Positions 54,542 through 64,000 of a stretch of 64,000 nt of DNA are shown in pieces. A model generated the notes under the pieces. That model ran no database searches. It worked only from the letters and a program-made list of their open reading frames with translations, and was not told where the DNA came from. Position 1 is the stretch's first letter; each line of letters opens with the position of its first letter. This DNA is from Triglochin maritima. Lineage: Eukaryota > Streptophyta > Magnoliopsida > Alismatales > Juncaginaceae. A program made the translations under genes and the position numbers. The DNA is taken from the NCBI GenBank assembly GCA_963682175.1, contig OY821772.1:61216925-61280924 (forward strand), given 5' to 3'.

Positions 54542-56167
54542 TTCCCGCCAAAAAAATTTTTTTTTTTTTTGATTTTCGTTTTTTTTTTGTTTTTTTTTCT
54601 GTTTTTCTGTTTTTATTATAATTATTTGTAATCTTTTTTTAAATCTTTTTTTTTCAAAATAAGTTTTCTAATTTATATTATTTTTCTAAATTTTTCAAAA
54701 TTATTTTTAATTTTTCCAATAATCTACCTCCAAATCACGTCGATAACCCGGCGTATTGAAATGTTAGGGTATTTTATACAATATAAAAACAAAATTTCTT
54801 AGTCAGAATAATAAATTATTTACAACTGAATATTAAACAAACCATAAAACTAATTAAAACAAAAAATTGGTAACGTTGTCAAAAATTCGTAGGGTGTACA
54901 CACATTACAAACATTTTGGAGGTCGATACAGCAAAAAATTAAAAACACAATTAAAAAATTTAAAAAATTAATAACAATTACAAAACATATTTTGAAAGCA
55001 AATATGATAAAAAACATAGTTAAAACGATTTTAAAAAAATCAAAACATCAAAACACTACGACTAAAATCCGGGACTTTTTTTATTTTCTTTTATTGTTTT
55101 TGTTTTTTTCGGTTTTCTGTTTGTTTTTATGTTTTGTTTTTTTACAAATCATTTTAACTATGTTATATATATATATATATTTGAAAATAAGTTTTGTAAT
55201 TGTTATTAATTTTTAAAAAATTTTAATTGTGTTTTTAATTTTTTGCTGTATCGACCTCCAAAATGTTTGTAATGTGTGTACACCCTACGAATTTTTGACA
55301 ACGTTACCAATTTTTTGTTTTAATTAGTTTTATGGTTTGTTTAATATTCAGTTGTAAATAATTTATTATTTTAACTAAGAATTTTTTGTTTTTATATTGT
55401 ATAAAATACCCTAACAATTCAATACACACCGAGTTATCGACGTGATTTGGAGGTCGTTTCTTGAAAAAATTAAAAACAAAATTAAAATTTTTTAATAAAT
55501 AATATAAATTAGAAAACATATTTTGAAAAAAAAAAGATTTCAAAAAAGATTACAAATAATTAAAAAAAAAACAGAAGAAAAAAAACTAAAACAGAAAACC
55601 GAAAAAAACAAAAACAATAAAAGAAAATAAAAAAAGTCCCGGATTTTAGTCGTAGTGTTTTGATGTTTTGATTTTTTTAAAATCGTTTTAACTATGTTTT
55701 TTATCATATTTGCTTTCAAAATATGTTTTGTAATTGTTATTAATTTTTTAAATTTTTTAATTGTGTTTTTAATTTTTTGCTGTATCGACCTCCAAAATGT
55801 TTGTAATGTGTGTACACCCTACGAATTTTTGACAACGTTACCAATTTTTTGTTTTAATTAGTTTTATGGTTTGTTTAATATTCAGTTGTAAATAATTTAT
55901 TATTCTGACTAAGAAATTTTGTTTTTATATTGTATAAAATACCCTAACATTTCAATACGCCGGGTTATCGACGTGATTTGGAGGTAGATTATTGGAAAAA
56001 TTAAAAATAATTTTGAAAAATTTAGAAAAATAATATAAATTAGAAAACTTATTTTGAAAAAAAAAGATTTAAAAAAAGATTACAAATAATTATAATAAAA
56101 ACAGAAAAACAGAAAAAAAAAACAAAAAAAAAACGAAAATCAAAAAAAAAAAAAAAAATTTGGCGGG

Positions 56168-56300
56168 AACACGGATCGCGGGTGTGACCCGCGATCCGTG
56201 CTCCACGGATCGCAGGTGTGACCCGCGATCCGTGGAGCACGGATCGCGGGTCACACCCGCGATCCGTGCCTCCACGGATCGCGGGTTACACCCGCGATCG
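56168..56300. repeat. Right hairpin array (inverted copy)
   Basis: Mirror image of the left array with the same 34-bp step and a matching single mismatch (GCAGGTGT) at the equivalent unit. Confidence 0.93.
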
Positions 56301-57417
56301 GAGTACTTTTGGAAAAAAAAAAAATTTTTTCCTAAATTTCGAAATTTTTTTATTTTTATTATTATATAAAAAAATTACGGTGCTTTTGGCCATTTCAGCA
56401 AGAATCCGATAAAAATCCAAATGACAGAAAATCAGTTTTCAGATTTTATAAGAATATTTGACTACGAAATTTGTATAGAAATAAGAAATTGAATTTTTAT
56501 AGCTTCTTACAAGAATCCAAATTCTAGAGTTACATTTACCATATTACTCACAGTTGTATTTATCATAAAACCTTGATATTTTAATATTTTTATTCAATAA
56601 ATTTCTAATTAGAAATTATACATGTCATATATATTATATTTTTTAAATAAACTTGATGAATTTACGATATTTATTTAATAAAATTGATGAATTTACGATA
56701 TATATTTTAATCCAAACATATTTTCATATTTTTCGATATTTATTAGATAAATTCCATATACATTGCATTTTATGATAATTTTTAATATTAGAAAAAATAA
56801 ATATTTGTTCATTAGTAAATATTCTATTTTAGTAAAAACAATCATATCATATCTTACAATAATAATCTAATATAAATTTAAATCTAGGAGCATACCGATC
56901 ATTTAGAATCGTGAACAAATTTTTTTCCATGCAAACGAATTTTAATTCTTTTAGGAATCGTGATTCTTACATTTTCACTTAAAATTTGAATACTCATAAG
57001 AATCATGCCACAAGAATCAAATCCAAACGCACCCTTAGTTTTGGATATGACAAAATTTGACTTGATATTAATTTATATAAAATACTACTTTTTTGTATTA
57101 GTGAATTGTATTACTTATGATTAATTTATGGAATTTTTTATCAAAATAATCAAAAAATAAGAAATTTGAAAAATATGCACCGCAAAAACTTATTTGACAA
57201 AATATGTACATTAAAAACGACATCTAAGATGATTTTTTATCTCAATTGAAAACGATACCATTGGTGTCATTTTCAACCAAGGGAAAAACGACATCCGAGA
57301 TGTCGTTTTTTCCTAGGGTTTAAATGAGGCTGACCAGACACCATCTTCATTTTCCCACACCTAAATTTTCCCCCACTCCCCATTACTCCTCTCCGGCGAC
57401 CAACACTGTTGAGTTTT

Positions 57418-57599
57418 TTTTTGAATTTGACATGAAGTACAGTGCATGTATAGTTAATGTATTGTTGTTATGTTTATGTATGAAATGTAGATTTTCTACG
57501 CTCAAAGTAATGAACTCTGGTACTGGATCGGTTATGAGTTTTTTCGATGGAATTGTTACATTCGTAGATGGGGTACCACAATATGAAGGTGGTTACTGA
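57418..57599 (+). pseudogene. MuDR-type transposase N-terminal fragment
   Basis: The frame ends in FFDGIVTFVDGVPQYEGGY, similar to the start of MuDR/PMD-MULE transposases in which a 'VHYGG-V-DGVPQYEGG'-like segment is common. It stops at once, and the downstream 57600-57960 shows only scattered matches. Treat as a remnant. Confidence 0.35.
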
Positions 57600-58087
57600 C
57601 GGATGTTTAATGTTAATACTGAAATGCGATATGATGTTCTATGTGAAAAAGTTTGTCGAGATTGTGGTTTCCGAGAAGGAGTTTGATATGAAGTTAACCT
57701 GCAAATGACCACCATATGAAAAGTATACATATGCTGCAGTTTTTGATGATTAAAGCACGACTACGATGTTATATTTATTTAACTTCATGAATACGGTTGT
57801 ATTGTTTGTTCAAAAACAACTCAACCACTATACTACTGTCCACCAAAGTCAGTTGAATGTGGATTATCAACAAATGACACAAACATATAGCCAATATGAA
57901 GCAGGTCCGTCGTTGGCAGTTCCTCAGTCGTATTTTGAACTGTATGAACACTGATCCATATATTGGTACAGAACAACTAAGTATGCAGCTCCCCAATTGT
58001 AGTTTCCACATTCAAATATGTTCTCCAACAATAGTAAATATCTAATGTTAACTTTGTTTTCACTCTTATCGCCTATTATTCCGAAGT

Positions 58088-58729
58088 CTAACTGAGACAA
58101 AATGTAGGCTTTCGTGTGCTGCATAACCTGCTCATATGTTGCATCTGGCTCGACAATTTTATAATTTTGCTGCAACCACTGCAATGACACGTATCCATTT
58201 TCACTGCAGTTGTCACTTCTTCTTCTTTAGCACCCAACATATTCATGCAACCATGAGTCCAATTATGATCTAAGGTTGCACACACCTTCAAACCGTCAAC
58301 ACGAAGACCATTAAGCATAGCTACGTCTTGTAGCGTGATGATAATTTCCCCATGTCTAAAATGGAAGGTATGTGTCTCAGGCCTCCACCTCTCCACAACA
58401 ACACAAATTAGATTCCAATTCAGTTGCAGTCGTTGCAATCGAGACACAGTGTCAAATCCCGTAATCACTAACAAATTTCACACCATTTCATCTTGCACAT
58501 TCCACATGTTGAACTGAATGACGTGCTCGATGCATTTAATATCTGTCAAAGGCTCATGTAAAAGAATTTTAATTATTTTACGTCTAATATAAACCAACAC
58601 CGATACACAGAATTTTAAAATTAAAAATCAAACATTTACATTTTCGAGAATCGAAGATAATCGATGATCTTTCTGTAGTACTAACACTGAATGATCAACA
58701 AGCCCGTGACAATTGTGTGAAGTCGACAT
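58088..58729 (-). pseudogene. Plant mobile domain (PMD) gene fragment
   Basis: On the minus strand the segment reads [20 protein letters not shown], then [20 protein letters not shown] and [17 protein letters not shown]. This is the classic PMD signature ([14 protein letters not shown]-x-L-x-GL-x-VDG) found in MAIL1/MAIN proteins and in many transposons. A possible first exon begins at 58729 (MSTSHNCHGLVDHSVLVLQK). A TGA lies in frame just upstream of the PMD core at about 58478, and the C-terminal half is missing. Confidence 0.75.
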
Positions 58730-59461
58730 TTTGGAAATTGTGAAACATAATTAACAAAAAAAAGAATTACTAACTATTCAGTTTAAATAATACATTCCAA
58801 ATAAATTTCATACATTATTCACAATCAACCTAATTTCAACAACTACAACATTGATCATTAACTTTAATTGGTTTAACACAGATCCACACAATGTCAAACT
58901 CATCCATTCGGACAATGTAAACTCATTAAATTGGGACTTCGGAGATTAATTGATCCATTAATCAACCCATCAAATCCGCACAAGATTAATTAAACATAAT
59001 AATATAACATCATCCACACAAGATTAATTAAACAAAACAAGGTAAACTCATCAAACAAATATCAATCAATCCAACCTAAATCAAACAAATTCAAATCAAA
59101 CAAATCTACACAAATTCTAACCAAACGAAACCAATCAAATGCACATAAATACAAACTGATAAAACAAAACCTTAACAAAAAGGAGTCTAAAAATACCTCA
59201 AATCGCCAGAGGGAGGGGGAGAAAAAAATGAAAACAACGAATTGGGAAGAATTGGAGAAAAATGCAACGTTGGTGTCGTTTTCAATTGAGATAAAAATGA
59301 CACCTGAGGTGTCGTTTTCACTTAATAAAAACAGTACTAGGGTGTTATTTTTAATGTGCATATTTTGCGGTGCATATTTTTCAGGAAAATTATTATTTTT
59401 TGATTATTTTGAATTTTTTTCCTTTTAATTTGTTGTTAGAATCTTTAAATTAACACTTTTA

Positions 59462-59606
59462 AGTTAAGATTAATTTGATGTGTAAAATATAGTTAAAGCA
59501 AAGTAAATAAATAAAAGAGGAATCGATTACAGAAGTTAAGATTAATTTGATGTTTAAAATATAATCAAAGCAAAGTAAATAAAAAAAAAGGAATCGATTA
59601 CAGTGG
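59462..59606. repeat. Tandem duplication of about 72 bp
   Basis: AGTTAAGATTAATTTGATGT through GGAATCGATTACAG occurs at 59463-59532 and again at 59535-59603. The second copy leads into the tRNA-like sequence. Confidence 0.85.
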
Positions 59607-59674
59607 GACTTGGAACTCGCAGATTCCCGATCCGGAGTCGAGCTCCTTTTATCCATCCATTAGGCTATGCGACC
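59596..59674 (-). pseudogene. Degenerate tRNA-Arg(CCG)-like gene
   Basis: The minus strand reads GGTCGCATAGCCTAATGGAT at the 5' end (acceptor strand and A-box-like D-arm), CTCGACTCCGGATCGGG (a five-pair anticodon stem with anticodon CCG), and GCGAGTTCCAAGTCCCAC (B-box/T-arm with one extra C). The acceptor pairing is imperfect and the D-arm has a duplicated GGAT, so it is probably dead. A T-run follows, as for a Pol III terminator. It could instead be the head of a tRNA-derived SINE. Confidence 0.55.
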
Positions 59675-59717
59675 AATAGTGTGTTGTTTATTGTTTAGGT
59701 TGCTAAAATTGAGCATG

Positions 59718-59746
59718 ACCCGACCCGACCCGACCCGACCCGACCC
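59718..59746. repeat. (CCCGA)n pentanucleotide
   Basis: Five to six CCCGA units upstream of RHON1. Two telomere-like CCCTAA units follow at about 59793-59805. Confidence 0.9.
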
Positions 59747-59813
59747 CAAAGAAATTTTATTTCTCTTGTATTCCTAATCTTCCTAACCAGTAACCCTAAC
59801 CCTAACCAGTGAC

Positions 59814-59814
<1 letters not shown>

Positions 59815-59857
<43 letters not shown>
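59815..59857 (+). repeat. (GA)n microsatellite in the RHON1 leader
   Basis: About 20 GA units ending 20 bases before the start codon. GA-rich leaders are common in plant 5' untranslated regions and can bind BPC-type factors. Confidence 0.9.
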
Positions 59858-59861
<4 letters not shown>

Positions 59862-59875
59862 AGGGTTTATCATCG

Positions 59876-60880
59876 ATGATGATGATGATGACGATGTATG
59901 TGAATGTGAGCGGCGGCGGGTCTTCTTCCTCCTTCTCCATTCTCCACCAACCAAAAGTTATCCTGCCGAGAAGAGGAAGTTGTAAGGCAAGTTCCGGCAG
60001 TCACAAAAGAAATCCCGACTTCTCTAGGCAAAACAAGAACAGAGGTTTCTCCACCACCAGGGGTAGAAACAGAGATGCCTCCGACCAAGGTGTAGGTGAT
60101 ATAAACCATGGGCCACTGCTTTCCATTTCAAATAATAATCCAACAAGGTACCACCACTCCACTGCATCTCCTGGCCAGAGAGAGAAAGAAATTGTTGAGC
60201 TGTTTAGAAAGGTCCAAGCACAGCTACGACACCGGGCAGCAATCAAAGAGGACAAGAAGATGGAAGCCTCCTCCTCCTCCTCCTCTCAACAAGGACAACC
60301 ACAATCAACGGGAACCGTTGATTCTCTTCTTAAGCTTCTACGAAAACATTCTGCTGACCAAGGAAACGTAATTCAACATCAAAATTCCAATACCACTCAT
60401 CATCAAACAACCACCAATCACTCTCATGAAGATCGAAATTCCTTTTTTTCCGAAGCAAGTAGCATTGCCGCAGATGAACCAGAAGAACCTGTGCTTTCTA
60501 CCAGACCAGTGTCCAAGTTCCAGAGGCGATCACCTGTTCCTAGGGTAAAATTTCAACCTGTTTATTCAGCTGTTGAAGATACACAGCTACATTCTCTCTC
60601 TAAATCATCTGGGCAGACGGAGTATGAAGAGGAAATCGATAGTACCCAGCCGGAGCCGGAGCTGGAGCCTGTCTTTTTTGATGAACCTGAGGAGACATAT
60701 GAAGCCGAACCATCAGACTCATCTGACATCGAAGATGTTGAACAGCCATCAACCACCAAAAATCCCGACCTGAGCTCAATGAAGCTGTCAGAATTGCGAG
60801 TAGTTGCAAAGTCTAGGGGAGTTAAAGGTTACTCAAAGCTAAAGAAAGCTGACCTCGTCAAACTTCTAGAAGCCATGTAA
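59876..60880 (+). CDS. RHON1: RHON1 / BP-73-like Rho-N domain protein, probably chloroplastic
   Basis: A single open frame of 334 residues. The N-terminus is rich in Ser, Gly and Arg with few acids, as in a chloroplast transit peptide. The middle is polar and low in complexity (poly-Ser at about 129, His/Asn-rich at 165-180, acidic 245-290). The last 36 residues form a Rho-N domain (LSSMKLSELRVVAKSRGVKG then YSKLKKADLVKLLEAM), the RNA-binding fold shared with bacterial Rho. RHON1 of Arabidopsis helps process plastid rbcL and other RNAs; rice BP-73 is the related protein. The start could also be one of the other Met codons in the initial MMMMMTM run, and (ATG)n slippage may vary this number. 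Confidence 0.85.
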   Translation: MMMMMTMYVNVSGGGSSSSFSILHQPKVILPRRGSCKASSGSHKRNPDFSRQNKNRGFSTTRGRNRDASDQGVGDINHGPLLSISNNNPTRYHHSTASPGQREKEIVELFRKVQAQLRHRAAIKEDKKMEASSSSSSQQGQPQSTGTVDSLLKLLRKHSADQGNVIQHQNSNTTHHQTTTNHSHEDRNSFFSEASSIAADEPEEPVLSTRPVSKFQRRSPVPRVKFQPVYSAVEDTQLHSLSKSSGQTEYEEEIDSTQPEPELEPVFFDEPEETYEAEPSDSSDIEDVEQPSTTKNPDLSSMKLSELRVVAKSRGVKGYSKLKKADLVKLLEAM

Positions 60881-61006
60881 CTTCGGGCTCCAGTTTCTCA
60901 TAGTTTTGGTTTCTCTTTGTTTTTCTACAGGATATTCCTTCATACGTATGCTTTAGTGTGTTTTTTTAATACTAAATGAGGAATTTTCGTTGATGTTTTA
61001 TTCGTG
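60881..61006 (+). other. 3' untranslated region of RHON1 (proximal part)
   Basis: Unique AT-rich sequence after the stop. The transcript probably continues into the 140-bp segment that is duplicated on the far side of the SYT3 pseudogene. Confidence 0.4.
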
Positions 61007-61146
61007 TAGGTTGCTTTGTAACAGTGGTAACATTGGTACCCTAATTGAAAATCTTTGTTTTTTTAATTTTTGCTGTGCCTTGCTTGTATGTTATAACAAG
61101 GACATGATGAAACATTAATAACATGATGTAATATCTGGCCAATGAT
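61007..61146. repeat. 140-bp direct repeat, left copy
   Basis: TAGGTTGCTTTGTAACAGTG to CCAATGAT, matched by 62916-63055 in the same orientation with roughly ten differences. The pair brackets the SYT3 pseudogene. Confidence 0.88.
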
Positions 61147-61168
61147 ATGATCCCCTAACATGATGTAA

Positions 61169-62912
61169 CCTTACAGAGAACAGCAAAACCATCATTTAGC
61201 GACTACATTAATGGCAAGTATATGATCCAATCCATTGAGTTTGATCACCTCATTCTTGGCTCTCTTCCTTCAACTATCAATGGTACCAACTCATTTATTA
61301 TTTTTAAACTAAGATAACACATTACACACACACACTGCTTAATATGTTCTTCCGTCTGAAATCAAAGTTCCACTTATTCTTGGAATTACTTGATGCTAAC
61401 CTGGTTTCATTGGAAGTTTCATCTCTCAGGCAACAAAGCCTTTGAAACTCAGGAAAAACAATCAATCATTGAGCTTGGGGTTTGATGGGCTGGTAATCCT
61501 AACATAATGGTCGCCGTCAAGTGGCTCACTTGTAAACTGAATTTGCAGGTTAGGATCTACGATTCATATATATAGTTACTGTAAATCTTCCAGTTACATA
61601 CACTTCATTTGTGAGGTTCTTTATACTTTCAGTTGACAGGCCTTCAAGTATTCATGACGCCCTGAATTACTCTCAAGCCACTAGTGCCAACATTTCCATG
61701 CTTCGCAAATATTCACGTATCACTTGTTGACAAGGTAGTAGGAATCCATAAACTTATTATTGATCCTTTTTAAAAATTAATGAAGTGATCCTTTATAAAA
61801 AGGTGGTAGTATCAGGAAGAGAGGCTCTGATGCTGGGGTTTTCTTATTTATGTTCACTCATGGCCCTCTTTTCCTCTTTTTTTGTTAGTTGTCAATTTTG
61901 CTTCTTTTTTCAGTTCTACCCGTTCTACCCTTTCACCCCCATTATTTGTTTTTTTGCCAGATTATTGTGGTTTTAGGTTGATTTTCATATTCAATGCAGC
62001 TTCATTGCCCACTTTTGGTTGAAATCTTGAATAAAAACCATAAAGCTTGTGTGGTTTATGCATTCGGCTTTGGGTTTCATTTGTTTCTATGATTCCTTTT
62101 AGGAAACTATAAAACAGCGAGTTGCAATTCTCTATCACTGGCCCAAAGTACTTGAGGTGCCTATTCTTGATGGTTCTTGGTAAATACTTTAATTTGCTTA
62201 TGGAAATTTGCAATGCAAAATACAGTTTAAGTAAAAATGTGCAATTTTAAGTCTGAACTTTTAAATTATGTGATATTGCGATATTTAATTGCTTTTCATC
62301 AATAGATGCAACCATACTAAAAGCCAAGTTTCATTATTCAAGCCTCACATTTCTATAATATTAAAAATGAAAATCTTCTAAATTTCAGTCTTCTACCTGA
62401 TGTTGGCCTTCTTGAGTTCTTCTGTTGATTTCCCAGCCAAGAAAATACAAATTCAGATGAACCAATGACTTGTATATATGACCACTGGGAAGGCGTAATA
62501 GTTGTTTTCATGTTATAGGTCTTCCTGCTTGTCAAAAGCATTGTAGCTTTTTATGAATATAGTCACTATGTTCTCAGTTCTCACATACCAGAATGAACAC
62601 ATATCATGATAGTAACACACATACCAGCATTGTAGCTATTAAATTATGTCATGATAGTAATTAATCATCTGAATCCAAATATGGCATTTGATGGTTACTT
62701 TTGTTTTCATATGGAATTGTTTTGACAAGTTTGTTTTTCTTTTATTAGTGGAGGTGCAAACAAGCCTGTCGGTATACTTCATGTGAAGGTTGTACCAGCT
62801 CTGAATCTTATGAAGATGGATTTATTGGGAAAATCTGATCCTTACGTGAAGCTTAGTTTAAGCAGAGAGAGGCTTCCTTCGGAAAAAAAACCACAATAAA
62901 GATGTGTAATTT
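61169..62912 (+). pseudogene. Partial SYT3 duplicate with introns
   Basis: It corresponds to SYT3 from the middle of exon 4 through most of exon 9. Recognisable parts are exon 4 (AGTATATGATCCAATCCATT), exon 5 (TTTGAAACTCAGGAAAAACA, with CGA changed to TGA), exon 6 (with CGA changed to TGA), then a jump that omits exon 7 and part of its introns, exon 8 (AAACTATAAAACAGCGAGTT), and exon 9 up to CACAATAAAGATGTGTAATT. The introns are present, so it is a segmental DNA copy and not a retrocopy. It lacks the solo LTR found in the parent gene. Confidence 0.93.
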
Positions 62913-62915
62913 ATT

Positions 62916-63055
62916 TAGGTTGCTTTGTAACATTGATAACATTGGTGCCCTCATTGAAAATCTTGGATTTTTTAATTTTTGCTGTGCCTTGCTTGTATGT
63001 TATAACAATGACAGAATGAAACATTAATAACATGATGTAATATCTAGCCAATGAT
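62916..63055. repeat. 140-bp direct repeat, right copy
   Basis: Second copy of 61007-61146, abutting the broken end of the SYT3 duplicate. Confidence 0.88.
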
Positions 63056-63527
63056 GGGCCGATGCCAAAAATAATTTTATTTCTATGCTCACAAACGCAG
63101 GTTCTGGTGCTGTTCTTAGTGGCATGACAAATCTCCTTTTCTCAAGTCATGAAAACGTGTTTGGATGGTTATGTTTAGGTGAAATTTGACCCTTGAGAAA
63201 GATGTCTGATATATTGTTGCATTCCTAAATCCTAGTTATCCATCCATTGTATTCTGGTCAAAGTGCAAACTTGGATTTGTTTATTTGCATATGATATTTG
63301 AAAAAACTCAGGAAAGAGGTTGGGTGGACCCACGAGGTAATCATCCAATAGAAGAGGAAGGGTTGGTTATCAATTATGAATATGATGATGGGGAAGAAAG
63401 TAGTTGGAAGTTACAGGCTTACAGCTGTACCTAATTGTGCAATTAATGAATAAGTAGGCATGGTTAGTGGTTGGTTTGATGTGGTGTAAATGTGTGATAG
63501 ACACAAGTTTTGGAGAGTAAGGAGGCG
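63056..63527. other. Upstream region of the XBAT-like gene
   Basis: Unique sequence. The last 150 bases should hold the promoter and 5' leader. No clear TATA box was identified. Confidence 0.4.
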
Positions 63528-64000
63528 ATGGGTGTTCAGCAATCGAAGTCGAAGGGGGAGTTGCTGTACCAACAGGTTAACTATGGCAACGTCCTTGCAG
63601 TGAAAGCCCTCCACGGTGATGGTGCATCCCTTGAGGTGAGTTAGCTCACTACTTCCTCTCGACCTTCCTGCTTACTTAATTTGGCTTTGCTTCAATGAGG
63701 TTGCTTTTGTAGTGGGTGGATGGAGAAGGCAGGACGCCCTTGGTGGTTGCTTGCATGAAGCCCTGTGGTGTGCATGTTGCCCAAGTTTTGTTAGAATTGG
63801 GTGCTGACGTTAATGTCTACCGTCCTGGTTTGTTTTGATTTTATTGTACCATGTTGCTGGCTATTTATGGTGTTTCTCTTGAAGTTTATCATTATAGTGA
63901 TATCAAGAAACCACTGTCTGTCGGGCAGCACTTGAAAATTTTCTTTTTCTTTTTCATTGTGGCAGGATCTCACGCAGGAACGCCTTTGCATCATGCTGCA
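63528..64000 (+). CDS. XBAT35: XBAT34/35-like ankyrin-repeat protein, 5' part
   Basis: Exons are 63528-63635, 63713-63827 and 63966 to beyond the window, in phase. The protein begins MGVQQSKSKGELLYQQVNYG, followed by ankyrin-type segments (GRTPLVVACMKPCGVHVAQV, LLELGADVN, HAGTPLHHAA). The MG-x-QQSK-x-ELLYQQVNYGN start is typical of the plant XBAT34/35 group, which are ankyrin-repeat ubiquitin ligases with a C-terminal RING finger. The RING lies outside the window, so ligase function is inferred from the family. The N-terminal MG may be myristoylated. Confidence 0.82.

Larger units (their letters stand above)
54331..56380. mobile_element. Foldback transposon (2,050 bp) with hairpin arrays in both arms
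   Basis: The ends are inverted copies (CCGTAATTTTTTTATATAAT), flanked by the 8-bp direct repeat TGCTTTTG (54323-54330 and 56381-56388). The arms 54331-55090 and about 55620-56380 are inverted copies over their whole length. The centre is an extra, tandemly placed copy of the inner arm (about 55165-55600 resembles 55715-56130). No protein is encoded. The 8-bp duplication is hAT-like, but the terminal sequence does not match a family I know. Confidence 0.85.
54320..57034. mobile_element. Tourist-like (PIF/Harbinger) MITE split by a foldback element
   Basis: The left end GGGTGCTTTTGG (interrupted) and the inverted right end GGGTGCGTTTGG form terminal repeats, each bordered by the trinucleotide TTA (54317-54319 and 57035-57037). 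That is the usual target duplication of Tourist/Harbinger elements. Without the inserted foldback element and its duplication, the MITE would be about 657 bp. No coding region. Confidence 0.7.
57142..59411. mobile_element. MULE-like element with long terminal inverted repeats and a decayed PMD gene
   Basis: The left end (CAAAATAATCAAAAAATAA ... AATATGCACCGCAAAA) is mirrored at the right end (about 59230-59411). Both ends share motifs AAAACGACAYC, GTGTCGTTTT and TCTCAATTGAAAACGA over roughly 170 bp. AT-rich flanks (GAATTTTTT on both sides) may be a target duplication but are too simple to be sure. Inside are a broken plant-mobile-domain gene (minus) and a short plus-strand frame at 57324-57599 with DGIVTFVDGVPQYEGGY, resembling the N-terminal part of MuDR-type transposases. 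Confidence 0.65.

Noticed and set aside
59791..59807. Telomere-like repeat CCCTAACCCTAACC
   Set aside because: Only two units, next to a gene start. A telo-box-like promoter motif is more likely than an interstitial telomere.

Overview
The window is nuclear DNA of a flowering plant, most likely a eudicot; I cannot name the species. The evidence is a set of recognisable plant genes with plant-type introns, set in a large amount of transposon DNA. Five host genes can be supported: an interrupted SYT3-like membrane-tethering protein (20269-25100, severed 3' end at 33976-34035), a CRY2-like cryptochrome (36888-40714, minus), an ADF6-like actin-depolymerizing factor (53126-53737, minus), a RHON1/BP-73-like chloroplast Rho-N protein (59876-60880) and the start of an XBAT34/35-like ankyrin protein (63528 to the window end). 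A 51-residue one-helix membrane protein at 18097-18252 (minus) is a sixth candidate.

Layout. 1-8694: a Mutator-like (MULE) element whose left tip lies just outside the window. It carries a gene with a plant-mobile-domain-like region, a coiled coil and an Ulp1 protease domain (plus strand), convergent with an apparently intact three-exon FAR1-type transposase gene (minus strand). 9195-12800: a decayed PIF/Harbinger-like Myb/NAM-associated gene and an LTR-like stretch. 12916-17236: a terminal-inverted-repeat element that has captured a kinase exon and a TBCCD1 exon. 18097-34035: the small membrane gene and SYT3, which holds a solo LTR in an intron and a complete, very young Ty3/gypsy (Tekay-like chromovirus) element in its last coding exon. 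36888-40714: CRY2. 41143-47489: a second copy of the MULE family rearranged into a giant inverted duplication. 48690-52080: tandem repeats and a VPS13-like fragment. 53126-53737: ADF6. 54320-57034: a Tourist-like MITE split by a 2.05-kb foldback element. 57142-59411: a third MULE-like element with a decayed PMD gene. 59596-64000: a tRNA-Arg-like pseudogene, RHON1, a SYT3 pseudogene between 140-bp direct repeats, and XBAT35.

The most unusual signals are these. (1) All the minisatellites of the MULE family share one strict 22-bp period with a CCGG/TCCGGA core, although their spacer sequences differ, and they fill introns, the intergenic gap and the subterminal region. (2) The inverted-duplicated MULE copy has the architecture of a natural hairpin silencing locus such as maize Mu killer. 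(3) The foldback element carries GC-rich hairpins at an exact 34-bp step in both arms and has an 8-bp target duplication. (4) Palindromic GGTCGACC arrays occur in three otherwise dissimilar LTRs or LTR-like sequences. (5) The chromovirus insertion truncates SYT3 by 19 codons, with a perfect AATAC target duplication.

Exon joins were worked out by eye from reading-frame continuity, GT-AG borders and family knowledge. No search or alignment was run.
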